64,000 bases of DNA from Pempheris klunzingeri (Eukaryota > Chordata > Actinopteri > Acropomatiformes > Pempheridae), in the NCBI RefSeq assembly GCF_042242105.1, contig NC_092029.1:8929885-8993884 (forward strand), given 5' to 3'. The notes below the pieces were generated by a model. The model saw only the letters and a program-made list of their open reading frames with translations, had not been told where the DNA came from and made no database searches. Made by a program: the position numbers and the translations under genes. Positions 14,096-25,000 of the stretch are shown here, one piece after another (position 1 is the first letter of the stretch; each line of letters starts with the position of its first letter).

Positions 14096-14361
14096 GTCTG
14101 GTGTTGCTGCTTGTAGTGAAGTAAATGATATGAATGCCTCCTAACAACTGACATGCACTCATAGCACAGAGGCTGTTTATACATGTAGCATACTTATATT
14201 GTCCTTAATGACATGATCTTCATCATCATCAGCAACCTCACAATCATTATAAATGAGCTTTGTGAAGCTGTTTCGCCATATATATATATGGTCACTTCCT
14301 TTATCCATCAGCATGAGTGCATCATTGACGGCCTTCTCTGTCCGACTCCCTTTTCCTGTGT

Positions 14362-14381
14362 CCCCCCCCACCCCCCCACCC
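14362..14381 (-). promoter_or_regulatory. G-quadruplex-capable C/G tract upstream of vegfa
   Basis: C8-A-C7-A-C3 on the plus strand gives three G-runs on the minus strand, and the 8-mer is long enough to supply the fourth quadruplex tract. Human VEGFA has a well-known promoter quadruplex. Here the tract is about 1.6 kb upstream of the ATG, so equivalence is only a suggestion. Confidence 0.25.
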
Positions 14382-14429
14382 TTCTTGGTCTCCGTGATGT
14401 CTCAGCTGTTGCTCCAAGGGAGGAAAAAA

Positions 14430-14660
14430 AAAAGCGGTCAGCCTCGTCCGATCAGGTGGCGTCTGCTGAGACACAGAAAATCCATTCTCCGTCAGTGAAG
14501 CGACAGGGAGGAAGTCACGACGCGCACACACTCCCACTTTCCGTGAGGGTGATCCGTAGAGAACTCATGACTCCGCAACCGGCAACGTTACGCGGCGTAC
14601 GCACACTTACGCACAGACTTATGGACTACGTGTCCGGGCACACACGCTCTCCTGCTCCGG
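14430..14660 (+). promoter_or_regulatory. CpG-rich segment, candidate distal promoter of vegfa
   Basis: CpG dinucleotides are clearly denser here than in the surrounding AT-rich DNA (for example ACGTTACGCGGCGTACGCAC near 14585). It lies 1.3-1.6 kb upstream of the vegfa ATG, compatible with a long 5' UTR like the roughly 1-kb human one. The 203-codon open frame across it has no recognisable features and is probably a by-product of GC content. Confidence 0.3.
14627..14632 (+). promoter_or_regulatory. Candidate hypoxia response element (HIF site)
   Basis: TACGTG is the core of the HIF-binding site of the human VEGFA hypoxia enhancer. Here it is followed by TCCGGGCACACACG, which offers a CACA ancillary motif. 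The location in the CpG-rich upstream region is suggestive, but a 6-mer occurs often by chance. Confidence 0.3.
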
Positions 14661-15070
14661 CAAGTTGGCTTTCATGGAGGCGATATATGGAGCCACAAGA
14701 CTGGAAAATGTTTGCCCCTATCCTTAGCCAGAGTGAATACACATTTGACCTTTTTTATGTAATATTTAACAATTACACAGTGGGAGCATCCAAGGTCATA
14801 CTGTCTTTAGTATGTGTGCGCTAAAATGAGAAGAATGAGTTCGGGACTATTCAAAAACGAGGTCTCTGTGCGTGTATATAACTGTAAAGGAGAGCAATAA
14901 AAGCCCATAATACAGTCCTTCGGTAGTATTAGATTATGTGTATTAGATGTGCATTTTTGATTAGGCTTTCAAAGCTGCGCTAAAGATGCAGCCTGAGCGT
15001 GACTTGTGGAGATGATGAAATGAATTAAAAGCGTGGAAACGGTGGATGATATTTCAGCCGATGACACGAG

Positions 15071-15076
15071 TATAAA
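15071..15076 (+). promoter_or_regulatory. Possible TATA box for vegfa
   Basis: TATAAA in the context GAGTATAAAATATC, 929 bp upstream of the start codon. If used, it would give a 5' UTR of about 900 nt, near the human length. The human promoter is TATA-less and no start site is visible, so this is weak. Confidence 0.2.
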
Positions 15077-15786
15077 ATATCAGAATCACAACATCGGGAC
15101 ACCCTCATTAGTTATTATTTTTAAATCTCAAATAAAAAAGATAAAATAGACCGGCACTACTGAAGTCAGCTCTGCGTTTTTAATAGCTTGCTGCTGATGC
15201 GGTCACATGAGTCGACGTTTAATATGTGAAACTTCTGAAAAAGACTCGCCAGGAGTGCGCAGTGCTGTATGTCAGCCCATAGAGGACACACCTACCCTGT
15301 TTTAATGATCCACCAATCATCCACGTCCCCGGACCGCGGCTCCACCACACAGCCACAATATGGACAGACCGAGTCAGAGGTGGACGTGTTCTGTCTCAAC
15401 GGAGAGGGCTGACCAGCTTAGTGCGCAGTGACAGAGGAATAAAAAAAACTCCCACAATCAAATAAAGCCAGAGCAAATAGATAAAGTTTTGTGGGACGAG
15501 TATCTCTCCGCGCGGTTTTCGTTTTCACTGAACGTCATCCTGGTCCATGGGTTCAAGTTGCACATAGGAGTAGGCTACAAGTTTCCAATGGACAGACACT
15601 TGGAGACGACTGACCCAACAAGCATGGGAATATTTTTGTAATGTGGATTGCTACTCCTTTGCAAGAAAATCAAGGTCTGCTGCGGAACAATGTGAGACGT
15701 TGTGCGTCTTGGATTTTCGTGTTTCTGGATATCTTGAAAATCATTGGCAACAGTTGATAAGGAAGAAGTTATGATTAAAGGATCGT

Positions 15787-15903
15787 ATGCTGCGACCCCG
15801 GGACCAACATGGATTTGTCATTACATCCCCCTGCCCCTTATGTAGAGAAATTTTAGCCGGTCCACTTGAGTTGTTGTTGTTTTTGTTTTTGTTGTTGTTA
15901 TAA
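15787..15903 (+). other. Upstream ORFs in the probable vegfa 5' UTR
   Basis: ATG at 15787 opens a 38-codon frame closed by TAA at 15901-15903. A second ATG at 15809 opens a 15-codon frame ending with TAG at 15854-15856. Both end before the main ATG at 16000 and neither shares its frame. If the transcript starts further upstream they would act as overlapping uORFs. The longer one ends in a leucine-rich run produced by TTG/TTT repeats. Confidence 0.35.
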
Positions 15904-15999
15904 GCCACTTGTTGTAAACTTCATGTTTGAGAACGAATCGCCACATTGGCCTCTTGGATTTTAAAACGTCGCCTGCCTTTGGATTGGATTTCCAACACC

Positions 16000-16053
16000 A
16001 TGAACTTTATTGACAGTTTGACACTATTATTTTTGACGCTGTCAGCTGTCAAG
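16000..16053 (+). CDS. vegfa: vegfa coding exon 1 (signal peptide)
   Basis: Encodes [18 protein letters not shown]. The donor is AAG|GTGAGT. An in-frame stop at 15928-15930 lies upstream, so only a short non-ATG extension (a TTG at 15946) would be possible. The ATG at 16000 is chosen because it gives a typical signal peptide and is the conserved VEGF-A start. Confidence 0.93.
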
Positions 16054-19000
16054 GTGAGTCACGGAGGAGATTGGACAGAAGAGAGAAAGAGAGAGAGAGA
16101 AAAAAACAATCAATCGACCTCTATTTGCGAAATGTAGCCACTGGTCATTAATGTGTAGCTCGTCCTTGCCTTTCCCCTGGCTAGGTCATCGCTCGTGTTT
16201 AAACAAGCTGAAATGTTTAGTGGCTTTGGGGAGATTTAAACAGCTATTACGCAAAGCCGACGCTGTATAAACCTAACCCACACACTCGTGGGTGGTGCGC
16301 TTTTTGTGTTGTAAACGCGGCATATGTAATGATTTTAAAATAATGTTGTCAAGTTTGACGCTGGGTGATTGCAGGCCTACTCTAAAACCACCTTGGAGAT
16401 ATTATTACGCTTTAAAGACGCAGTGGCGCCTTTCTGAATTAGGACATGTGAGCAGGTTCACTCCTGGCGCTGAGACCATATACTCTCATGTTCAGCCTGC
16501 TCCATTAAGAACAAATGCCACTTTTCTCACTGAGACGTCCACTTTCAGAACAAAAACTTCACAGATTAATCAGGTTGACTTGGAGAATTTTAATGGCTGT
16601 TTCCGAGCGCGCTGTAAATCGTTTTCCATATAATCATTAATCAAGTGCAGTGTGCCCGGGGAGGCTTTGAGCAAAGGTTTCAAGGGTAATACACCAATAG
16701 GAGGCTGCATTTTTTTTCCAGCAACATGACCGGACTTTGAAGGATTATTTCCAATAGGAGTTTGCCAGCTCAAAGGACGTGAGGATGTTTCAGTTTGCAT
16801 CATAGCTCCCTTGAGCATCTTACCCATGAGTTAATGAAACCTTCCCCCTCCAGACTCCTGCAAAGTGTTTATTTAACTAACTGGTTAATTTAATGACAGC
16901 TAAGCCACCAAATCAACACTGAATTGTACCAGGATGCTGCCTCAGCTGCTCATTATCAGTCAGCCTATCATCACTCAGTTTAGGGGCCGATGTTCGCAGC
17001 TTGACGCCCGAGCATTAATAATACAGTATATAGTGTTTTAGAGGCCTGGGGTCCCTCACGCCACCAGAAGGGGGTGGAGACTGCGGCACCCACACAACCA
17101 GGCGCTTTTTGTTACTTTTCATTAAAGAATGGGGGGAAAAAAAGTTTCTCACTGAGTACAAACCGGTGCTACAGGACTGGGTCTCACGCAATATTGGCGT
17201 GATATTGCGCGAGTTGCGCGCGTTTGTATGGCAGAAAGGGAGAGAGAGCGAGAGGGAGGGAGGGAGGGAGAGGGAGAGAAGACGCGCGGTTTTGTGTGTG
17301 TGCGTGTGAAGGCGAGAGAAAGTTGTGCGTAATGCGCGCACGGTTGGAAAGTTGCCAAAATGCCTTGTGGTCCGACTGGTGTGGTGACAGCAGCCCCCTA
17401 TGAGGGAAAGTAGCAGACTGAAATTCTTACCGGCTTTAATGGCAACACTTATTAATCCGCGTTGCCAAGAGGCGGCGGAGGACCACATTAAAGATTTGGT
17501 AACTGAACCAAACCAACGCAGTAATTGTTTGTGAAGTTTTGTCACGTAGCTGATGTGGGAGAATTTAGGTCAGCCATCGCCATGTAAGGCTTACACACCA
17601 CATAAAACAGGCTTTATGATAATTACCATATATGCAATTTAAATAAGGTTAAAATACATATGTGACATATATTAATAGCTGTTTTTACTTTACAATGTGG
17701 CTTCCAGAATCATATGAGATGTCAGATATGAAACATTCTCTTAAAAAGTGAATTTTATTTTTTGAATGCTTATAGAAGATATAGTTCAACTCCCACTGTC
17801 CCCTATACTGTATATAGACTAGTCCAAGATAAGATACATACTGTGTTTTTCATATTCTGGCCTGGTCAACAGAAATGTCAAAATGTAAATATATATTTTA
17901 TGCGCAACTGTGGATAAGTAAAGGGCATTCTGGGCTCTTGCACAATCTACTGTAACTAACAGCCTGATGTTTTTTTTTCTCCTTGCAGAGTGCCCACATA
18001 CCGAAGGAAACAGAAAGAGGTCCACATGACGGTATGTGTCCCATGGGGCACCGTGGGAATACAGTCTGTACTGGGCTCCCTGGCTGGCACACAGCCAAAT
18101 AGAAAAGAGCTAGTTTGAGGTTCACCTTGACATCAAAGGGAAACTTTACTGCCTCCTGGTGGACAACTGCATGTCCAGATTTATCCCCCCCAAGACTCCT
18201 CTTTGAGTAAACGAGCAGTTTCACCCCTAAATCTGAACACTTGGACGTTTTCATCTTGTACAGCATTCCTTCTTGTTTGAGGTTAAGCTGAGGAAATGTT
18301 ATGGTGACCAGACTCTTTTATAGAATGGAATTTCACCCTCTTGGCTCACAATTTCATTTTGCACAATCCCAGCATTGCCCAATCCAATTTGGACAATCAG
18401 GAGCTGAACTTCATGATATTGCTCAGGGCCAGAGTATTTGGTTTGGCTTCCCAGGAGGATGTCAGCCTGGGGTTGTTTTAGGCTCTGGGTGATATTTTGG
18501 AGGTGTTGTGTGCTAATATCTTTCTCAAGAGCAGAACCCCTGCAAAGACCGAAAGGGGGGGGGAGTAGACTGAAGGTGAAAAAGCAGACAATTGGCTGAT
18601 ATCTCACAGCTGTAGATTAACTCAATCACAATGAGACAGAAGAACAGCTATAAAAATGACAATAACAATTATTTGATGCAGTGGATAGTGTCAAGATAGA
18701 TATCGATATAGAGCACTTGTTGATTCTATTGGGGAAATGTGTGTAAACGCAAGTAATTCTCCGTTTACTTGTATAAACCAAGTGCTTCTCAATGGAATGA
18801 CAGAAAGTAAAATGTGTGCGCGCATGTATTTCATCTCTTTCACTGTGACTCTTATGAACCTGCCAGCTTATTTAATTCACGACTCCTTTTAGATGTGTGT
18901 TATTGTTACAGCACCGTAGTATTGAAGAGTCAATGGTTTAGACTAGAGTTCTGCTGCCATTTTGTAACCCTGCACACTCTGACTCTGTCTCCCAGTGATC

Positions 19001-22000
19001 CCTTTAATGGAGGTGTACAACAAGAGTTTGTGTCAGCCTCGGGAGCTGCTGGTGGAGATTCTGCAGGAGTATCCGGAGGAGGTGGAGCACATCTTCATCC
19101 CGTCCTGCGTGGTGTTGACGCGCTGCGCCGGCTGCTGCAATGATGAGATGCTGCAGTGCATGCCCACGTCCAGCTATAACATAACAATGGAGGTCAGGAA
19201 CGTTATTTACAACAGCAATAATTGGGGGGTTTGTGCAGTGGGGTTCACATTGGTGGGAGACACAGGGTGGCTGCCCTTTTTGACTTTTTTTCTAAGATTA
19301 CCTATTTTTGAAACCTTTCTTTAGCCAAAATATGACTGTGCCCTAAATGGACAAGATATTTAATACTTTACTTTTGCCAAATGTCACACCAGTGGTTATA
19401 TGGGCTCCTCAAGTGTCTGCAAGTGCCCTTGTGGTCAATCCAAGTGCCTTTGCTGCTCGTGCAAGGGCAAAAATCAACCCAGTGCTTGCTCCTTTTTTAA
19501 GAGGCAAGTACAGGGCTGATTTCTTTTCACGTCTGCTCCTTTAAATGCCCGTCAGCAACCCTAGTTCTCTCATTATGAGGAGTCAGTCAGTCCACTAGAT
19601 CACAGTGATCTTTTTCAACTTTGCACCCCTTCTTCATGGTTCACCTCCCTTTTCATAGTAGCTAGTCAAGTTTCCACTGAGATGCATTGTAAATTTTAAC
19701 CGAAATTTCCATAAAACTGGCAAAAGAAAATACAAATGATTGCTCATTTCCATCAATGTAAAAGTAGGAATTGGGCACAATGAAATTAATAGTTTGAGGT
19801 GCAGTGAAAAATTATGTGGAAAATGTGATGGAAATGTGACATTTATGTTTTATATACTTTTATGTATTAATCTGAGGGACTTTGCAGAGCTTCACACACA
19901 GCTGTTGTTTTGCCTGCTGCAACTTTTCAACTTTTTGCCACTTCAGTTTACATCAATGACTGTATATAAAGATGGACAACGCATCTCAGCGTCCTCCTAC
20001 TTTACAAAAATGAAGCCAACATATTCTGGGAGCTGCCAAATTGCACTGGCGAGGTCCCACTCATACATTCAGTCATGGGTTAGGAATAGCTGTCAATCAT
20101 GATGTCACAAGCCCTTTTTTATAGCATAAAATGTGTGATAAGAACTATCACAGTGATGTGTACTTTGATTTTTTAGCTTGGCAAATGTCCCATCGACTAA
20201 CATGGATGGGGCAGGGTTTATGTCCTCTACCAGGCCACCAGGTTTTGGCCTCTCTTTTCCAGAGCTGTCATGTCGTCAGTCTTAATATACAGTCTAGAGT
20301 TTGCAAACCAGCATGAGATTTTCAGATGTGAAACCAATCTCAAAAACAAAATTCTCACACTGACCTTTCTGTGTGATCGTTCGACCTGAATGCTGTGATT
20401 GTAACAAGAGGTTTAGGAATGCTGTAGATCAATATGTGACTATTTCTCTTTCCTATCTTTTTTTACAGATTAAAAGAATAAAACCCCAAAGGCAACAAAA
20501 TGATATTTTCATGAATTTTACAGAACACAGCGCATGTGAGTGTAGGTAAGAAACCCCAAGCACAAACTGCAACACACTCAATACAAATGAAATACTAACC
20601 ACTGTACATGTGTGTAGCACAGCACAACACATCATGTAAAGTTCCCTTATCTTTGCTTCTTTTACATCACTGATCTTATAGAACCTGAACAGGTTAATGG
20701 ACATCCTCCATATTGCTTTAGTTTATCCTTACGCCATCAAGTACAGGAGATACATTTATGAGAGCACAGTGGTACCCAGTCCTTTTTTCCTTCTTGAGCA
20801 TGTAGAGGTCATCCCTGGAACTACATAGGTGTGACAGCTTTAGTTACTGATCTCTGAGATAAGTACTATGTGTCCTCTCTGTGGCCTTTAGTCACAGTAA
20901 GAGGGCGTCTGATTAGACTGGAAGTACATTTAGTTCTGATTTATACGTTTTAAGGATCTGTTAGTTATTCTGTCTTGTTTTGATAGGCAGCGAATATAAT
21001 GAGTTGAAGCCTGTTGGAAAGTCAGTTATTGCGTCTAAGCTTGACTTGCACAACAGAAATTGGATAGTTCCCTAAAGTGTAACAAGACAGAAGTAAACCT
21101 TTCATCTTTGCGTCACACGGTCGCGTCACTATTCAGGCTAATCATTAATGAATGTCATCTTCCCTTCTCTTCTGTTTTCGTTGACAGCTTTAGTGCCGAG
21201 ATGTATTACTTCCTGATGTTTTGTCAGGATCAGATCATTATGGCAGCTGAGATTTGAGCTGTGTGACATGAATAAGTAAACGGTGACACAGCAACACAGA
21301 GGGGACATGCATCATCCTCCCATGTTTGAGGCAAATCAAAAAAGCAAACAAGGACTGTAGGGAAGGCTACTGGCTGAGGTCTGGGCTTTTGGTCTGAAAG
21401 AAGTTTGTCCCACCGGTCTCAGTTAGGCTGCACCAGTGTGGCTATAAAGAAATGTCACTCTGAACTTACTTGCAGTCTGTTATGGAACAATACAGCACTG
21501 CTATTTAGATATAGCAATAAACTTATAGAGACAACAATCAACCTATTCAGCACTGTTGTCATTGCGACTTGGGAATTTGTTACTTCCCGTATGCAGGCAA
21601 TTAACACTATTAACAGATCATCAAATCATGAACATAATGTTATAGTCAGCCAAGTAGTCAGTAAACCAGTAGAAACAGGACTTATAACCTGTGGTGCTAA
21701 GTACATTAATTACATCAATTTTGAGGTATTATATCCATTTAATGCATCTACTGTAATGAGCAGTAACATAATACAGCTTAATACAGCTGCGGGAGCGTAA
21801 ACAGTAAACAGCGCTGCTGGACTCCATGCTGCATCGTTTCCTCGTGCATAGGAAGGCAATTTGACTCAGAATGGTGGATAAAACTATCAACTACTATATC
21901 AAAAAATTAGGAGGATTATACCATTAACCATCAACCACTAAATGTCGCATGGAGCGCATCAGTAACAGTAGAGCAATTGAATAGCCTTTAAAGGGTTATT

Positions 22001-25000
22001 CTGTCAAATTGGTGCTTCTATTTTTGAGGCTTGAGAACGTTTTTTTGATAAAGCTACTTTTACTTTAAGTATTATTTAAGTCCATACCTCTGTTTATAAT
22101 TGAGAAGTTTTACTTTGTGTGAGTGTAAGCCTTCTTTCACCTCTGTATGTACATTAACAGATTTCAGTGCAGGTTGCAGTCTTCAGATAATGTACAGTAT
22201 ATCCACACATACCTTCCTGCTGTATTTAGCATAGTTATGTAGAGTTACAGAAACAGAACCCTGGCTGTGGGTCCATGACCTTTTTGAATGAAACACTGTT
22301 TCCTAACACTTTTGGATAACTGTTTGCCGACAAATGTATTGCTCCACACTCTGTTATCGGCAGGAGTTGTCACACAGACAAGAAGTGAAACAAACCCAAC
22401 AACCTTCTATTGTAGTCATATTTGTTTGTGCGTGTGTGTGTGTATCCATCGGTGAACACACCCCTGTGTGTGCCTGTCTAGGAGTGTGTACACTGCATTA
22501 TTTCCTAAGAAATCTGGTTCAATTACTGAGCCAGACGTTTGAAAGTGAAAGCCAGTTTTATCACAGTTTCTGGTAAGGGAGGATGATGTAACATGATTTG
22601 AAAAGACTGATGGGAGTCCAAGCATGCTGATAATGAGCCTCTGGTCTCTGATGATGTATCTGTTTACCTGGAAACAACAGCATGCTGTGATCTAATGCCA
22701 TGTTGTTTTGTCCCTGCCTTTCAGGTTAAAGAAAGAAGTGAAAGAACAGAAAGAAAAGTGAGTACAGCCCTCTTTCTGCATGGGAGATGGGTTTTTTTAG
22801 GGGAAACAATGGAGACTTGAGATTTGATCTTTTTCCTGTTTTGCTCTACAAACAAACTCACTCTCAGTTGTCTGCAACTCTCCCACATGCTCTCTTACTT
22901 AATTGATCTTTCTGGTATTTTTTACTCCCTTTTCAACTCAAACACACAGACACACTCGAACACACACAAAACGCTCAATAAAACAACATTCCTTTGAAAC
23001 CCCTGAAGACAGGGTGCTAATATGAGATTTGCATGCAGCTCTCATGTGATACATACAAGGAATTCCAGCTTAATCCAATCAGGTGAATGAGTGACACTTC
23101 ATGAGGTCATTGCCCTCGCTATACTTGTCCTTTACACCTTTCCTCCCTTGTCTATCTCATCTTTACATTCCTCTCATCTCTTCTTTACCATTTACATCCC
23201 ACTTAACTTCTGTTACTGGCTGCTATGATATAGATAACAGTGTTTTTGAAGACCTGTTAAACTTTTGTGTTTATGGTCCGTGCTTAAGTGTTCCTCCCTT
23301 CCCATGCAACAGAAGTCAGTGTTCTATGGATCATTACAACACTTTAATCCTCCCTCTGCGAACAGTTGTTAATATCTTTCTATTGCAGGGTGGTTGTTGG
23401 TTGTATTTTGGTTTTATGTCAGGTCGTCCATCATATAGATAAGGACTAGTTTTCCGGCCTCCTCTTTAACCTCGTCTTAACTGTTTACGAGTGCGGCTTT
23501 GGTGGCGCGCGTCTACAAAGTGATGGTCTTAGGGTCGTTCAACTCCTGTTTCTGATGCTTTCATGTTAGTTTTAAAGTTGGCCACTGACCCTTCGGTAGT
23601 GACGGGTCTACTGAGAGGTTCGTCAGTGTGAGTCATCATGTGAGGTTGTGAAACTTAACTGTCGACAACTACAGTGAAGCTGGATGTGATGTCTGCACAA
23701 CTGAAAGGGGAAATTCTTTCATTTACAACACATCTGCCTCATCCTGCTGTCACTGTTGTCAGTCCAATTTACATCTGACCTAACGCCACTTGTGACCCCT
23801 GCTATTGGAAGGATTGTCATGACATAAACACATCCATGGTCTACAGATGATCCGTTGTAATCGGGCCTCCTGACCTTTCATATAGAGCCATTATTAGGTC
23901 AAAATGTCTTTGGTTTATGATTAAATACCTGCAAAACTAATGACGTTCCCATTATCCTCAGCTGTACTTTTTGTGCACTGTTAATCGGCAAATATTAGCA
24001 TACTAACACGCTAAACTAAGACAGTGAACATATTAAATGTTCTACCTACAGCATTGTCATTGTGAACATGTTCCTATGACTTTAACAATTAGCTCAAAGC
24101 ACAGCCTCACAGAGCCGCAAGTGTGGCTGCAGACTCCTTGTCTTGTTTTTACCTGTTATCCAGTAGCAGGTTCTATTTGCCCACAGCAAAACCAATATTT
24201 CCACAGACTGAGCCGGCTACCTTCTTGGCCTGTACAATGTTCCAGTGAAGAAGAAGAGCAGAGTGGCAAACCTTAAAAGGTTTATTTTTCCACAGAACAA
24301 CATTTTATCATTCCGAGCAGAAAGCCGACATCTATGAGATCACAAAAATACTTTTAGAGACACAACCTGCTGCTTGGTAACGGGTGAATAAATGATGTTT
24401 TGGCTTTTCCTGAAGGTTTTCAAAAGGAAAGCTAATTAGCGGAGTGCTGAGGTCACAAACGGGACTAGGTCTGACCCTAAAATGTGCAGTGCACGTAAAA
24501 TAAGTACTGAGCATGTCATTCCTGCACCCCAGCTTTGACCAGAAATCATTCATGGTGATGTGAAATGAGTTTTTTACCATCACATATGTTTCTTTGCTTT
24601 TTAATCAGCATTGTTTTGTATATTGTATATACAGTAGCCATTAATGACCATAGAGACATGGCATAGTATTGTTTTGTATTTCTATTTTAGTATTAAATCT
24701 GTATAGTTGTATATATCTTATGCGGCAAAAACTTGTGCAACCCAGCTTGTATTTGAACACACACGTTGATATTTTAATCCTGCCTGCACCTCTAAAACTC
24801 CAGGTGTATGCTTTGCAAGCTTGTTCTCATTGTGCTGTGATCTGAAAGAAGTTGAATCAGCCACAAAGAGTTGACCCAGATACATTGGAAGATGCAGTTT
24901 TGGTGAAGTCCAAGTTCATTGTCCTCAATCCATCTGGGAAATTTCAGAACAGCCGACCAAGCCAAACCTCAAAGTATTAAACGCTTTCAATCTGCAGAGG

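Larger units (their letters stand above)
1..14300. other. Intergenic region upstream of vegfa, no gene recognised
   Basis: AT-rich sequence in which every open frame is short, lacks recognisable protein similarity and is not supported by a chain of splice sites. It holds scattered microsatellite-like CA/GT patches, several degenerate interspersed repeats (listed separately), two related hairpins near 5.27 and 6.39 kb, and a DR1 element at 9564-9576. I see no tRNA, rRNA or other RNA gene. Long non-coding RNAs or conserved enhancers cannot be excluded by reading alone. Confidence 0.6.

Noticed and set aside
14213..14824. 203-codon plus-strand open frame upstream of vegfa
   Set aside because: It lies in the CpG-rich upstream region, has no recognisable motif, and other frames are equally open there. 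It is more likely promoter or upstream sequence.
15946..15999. TTG-initiated N-terminal extension of VEGF-A
   Set aside because: It would add 18 residues (MASWILKRR...) before a good signal peptide. No conserved counterpart is recalled, and the ATG is the standard start.
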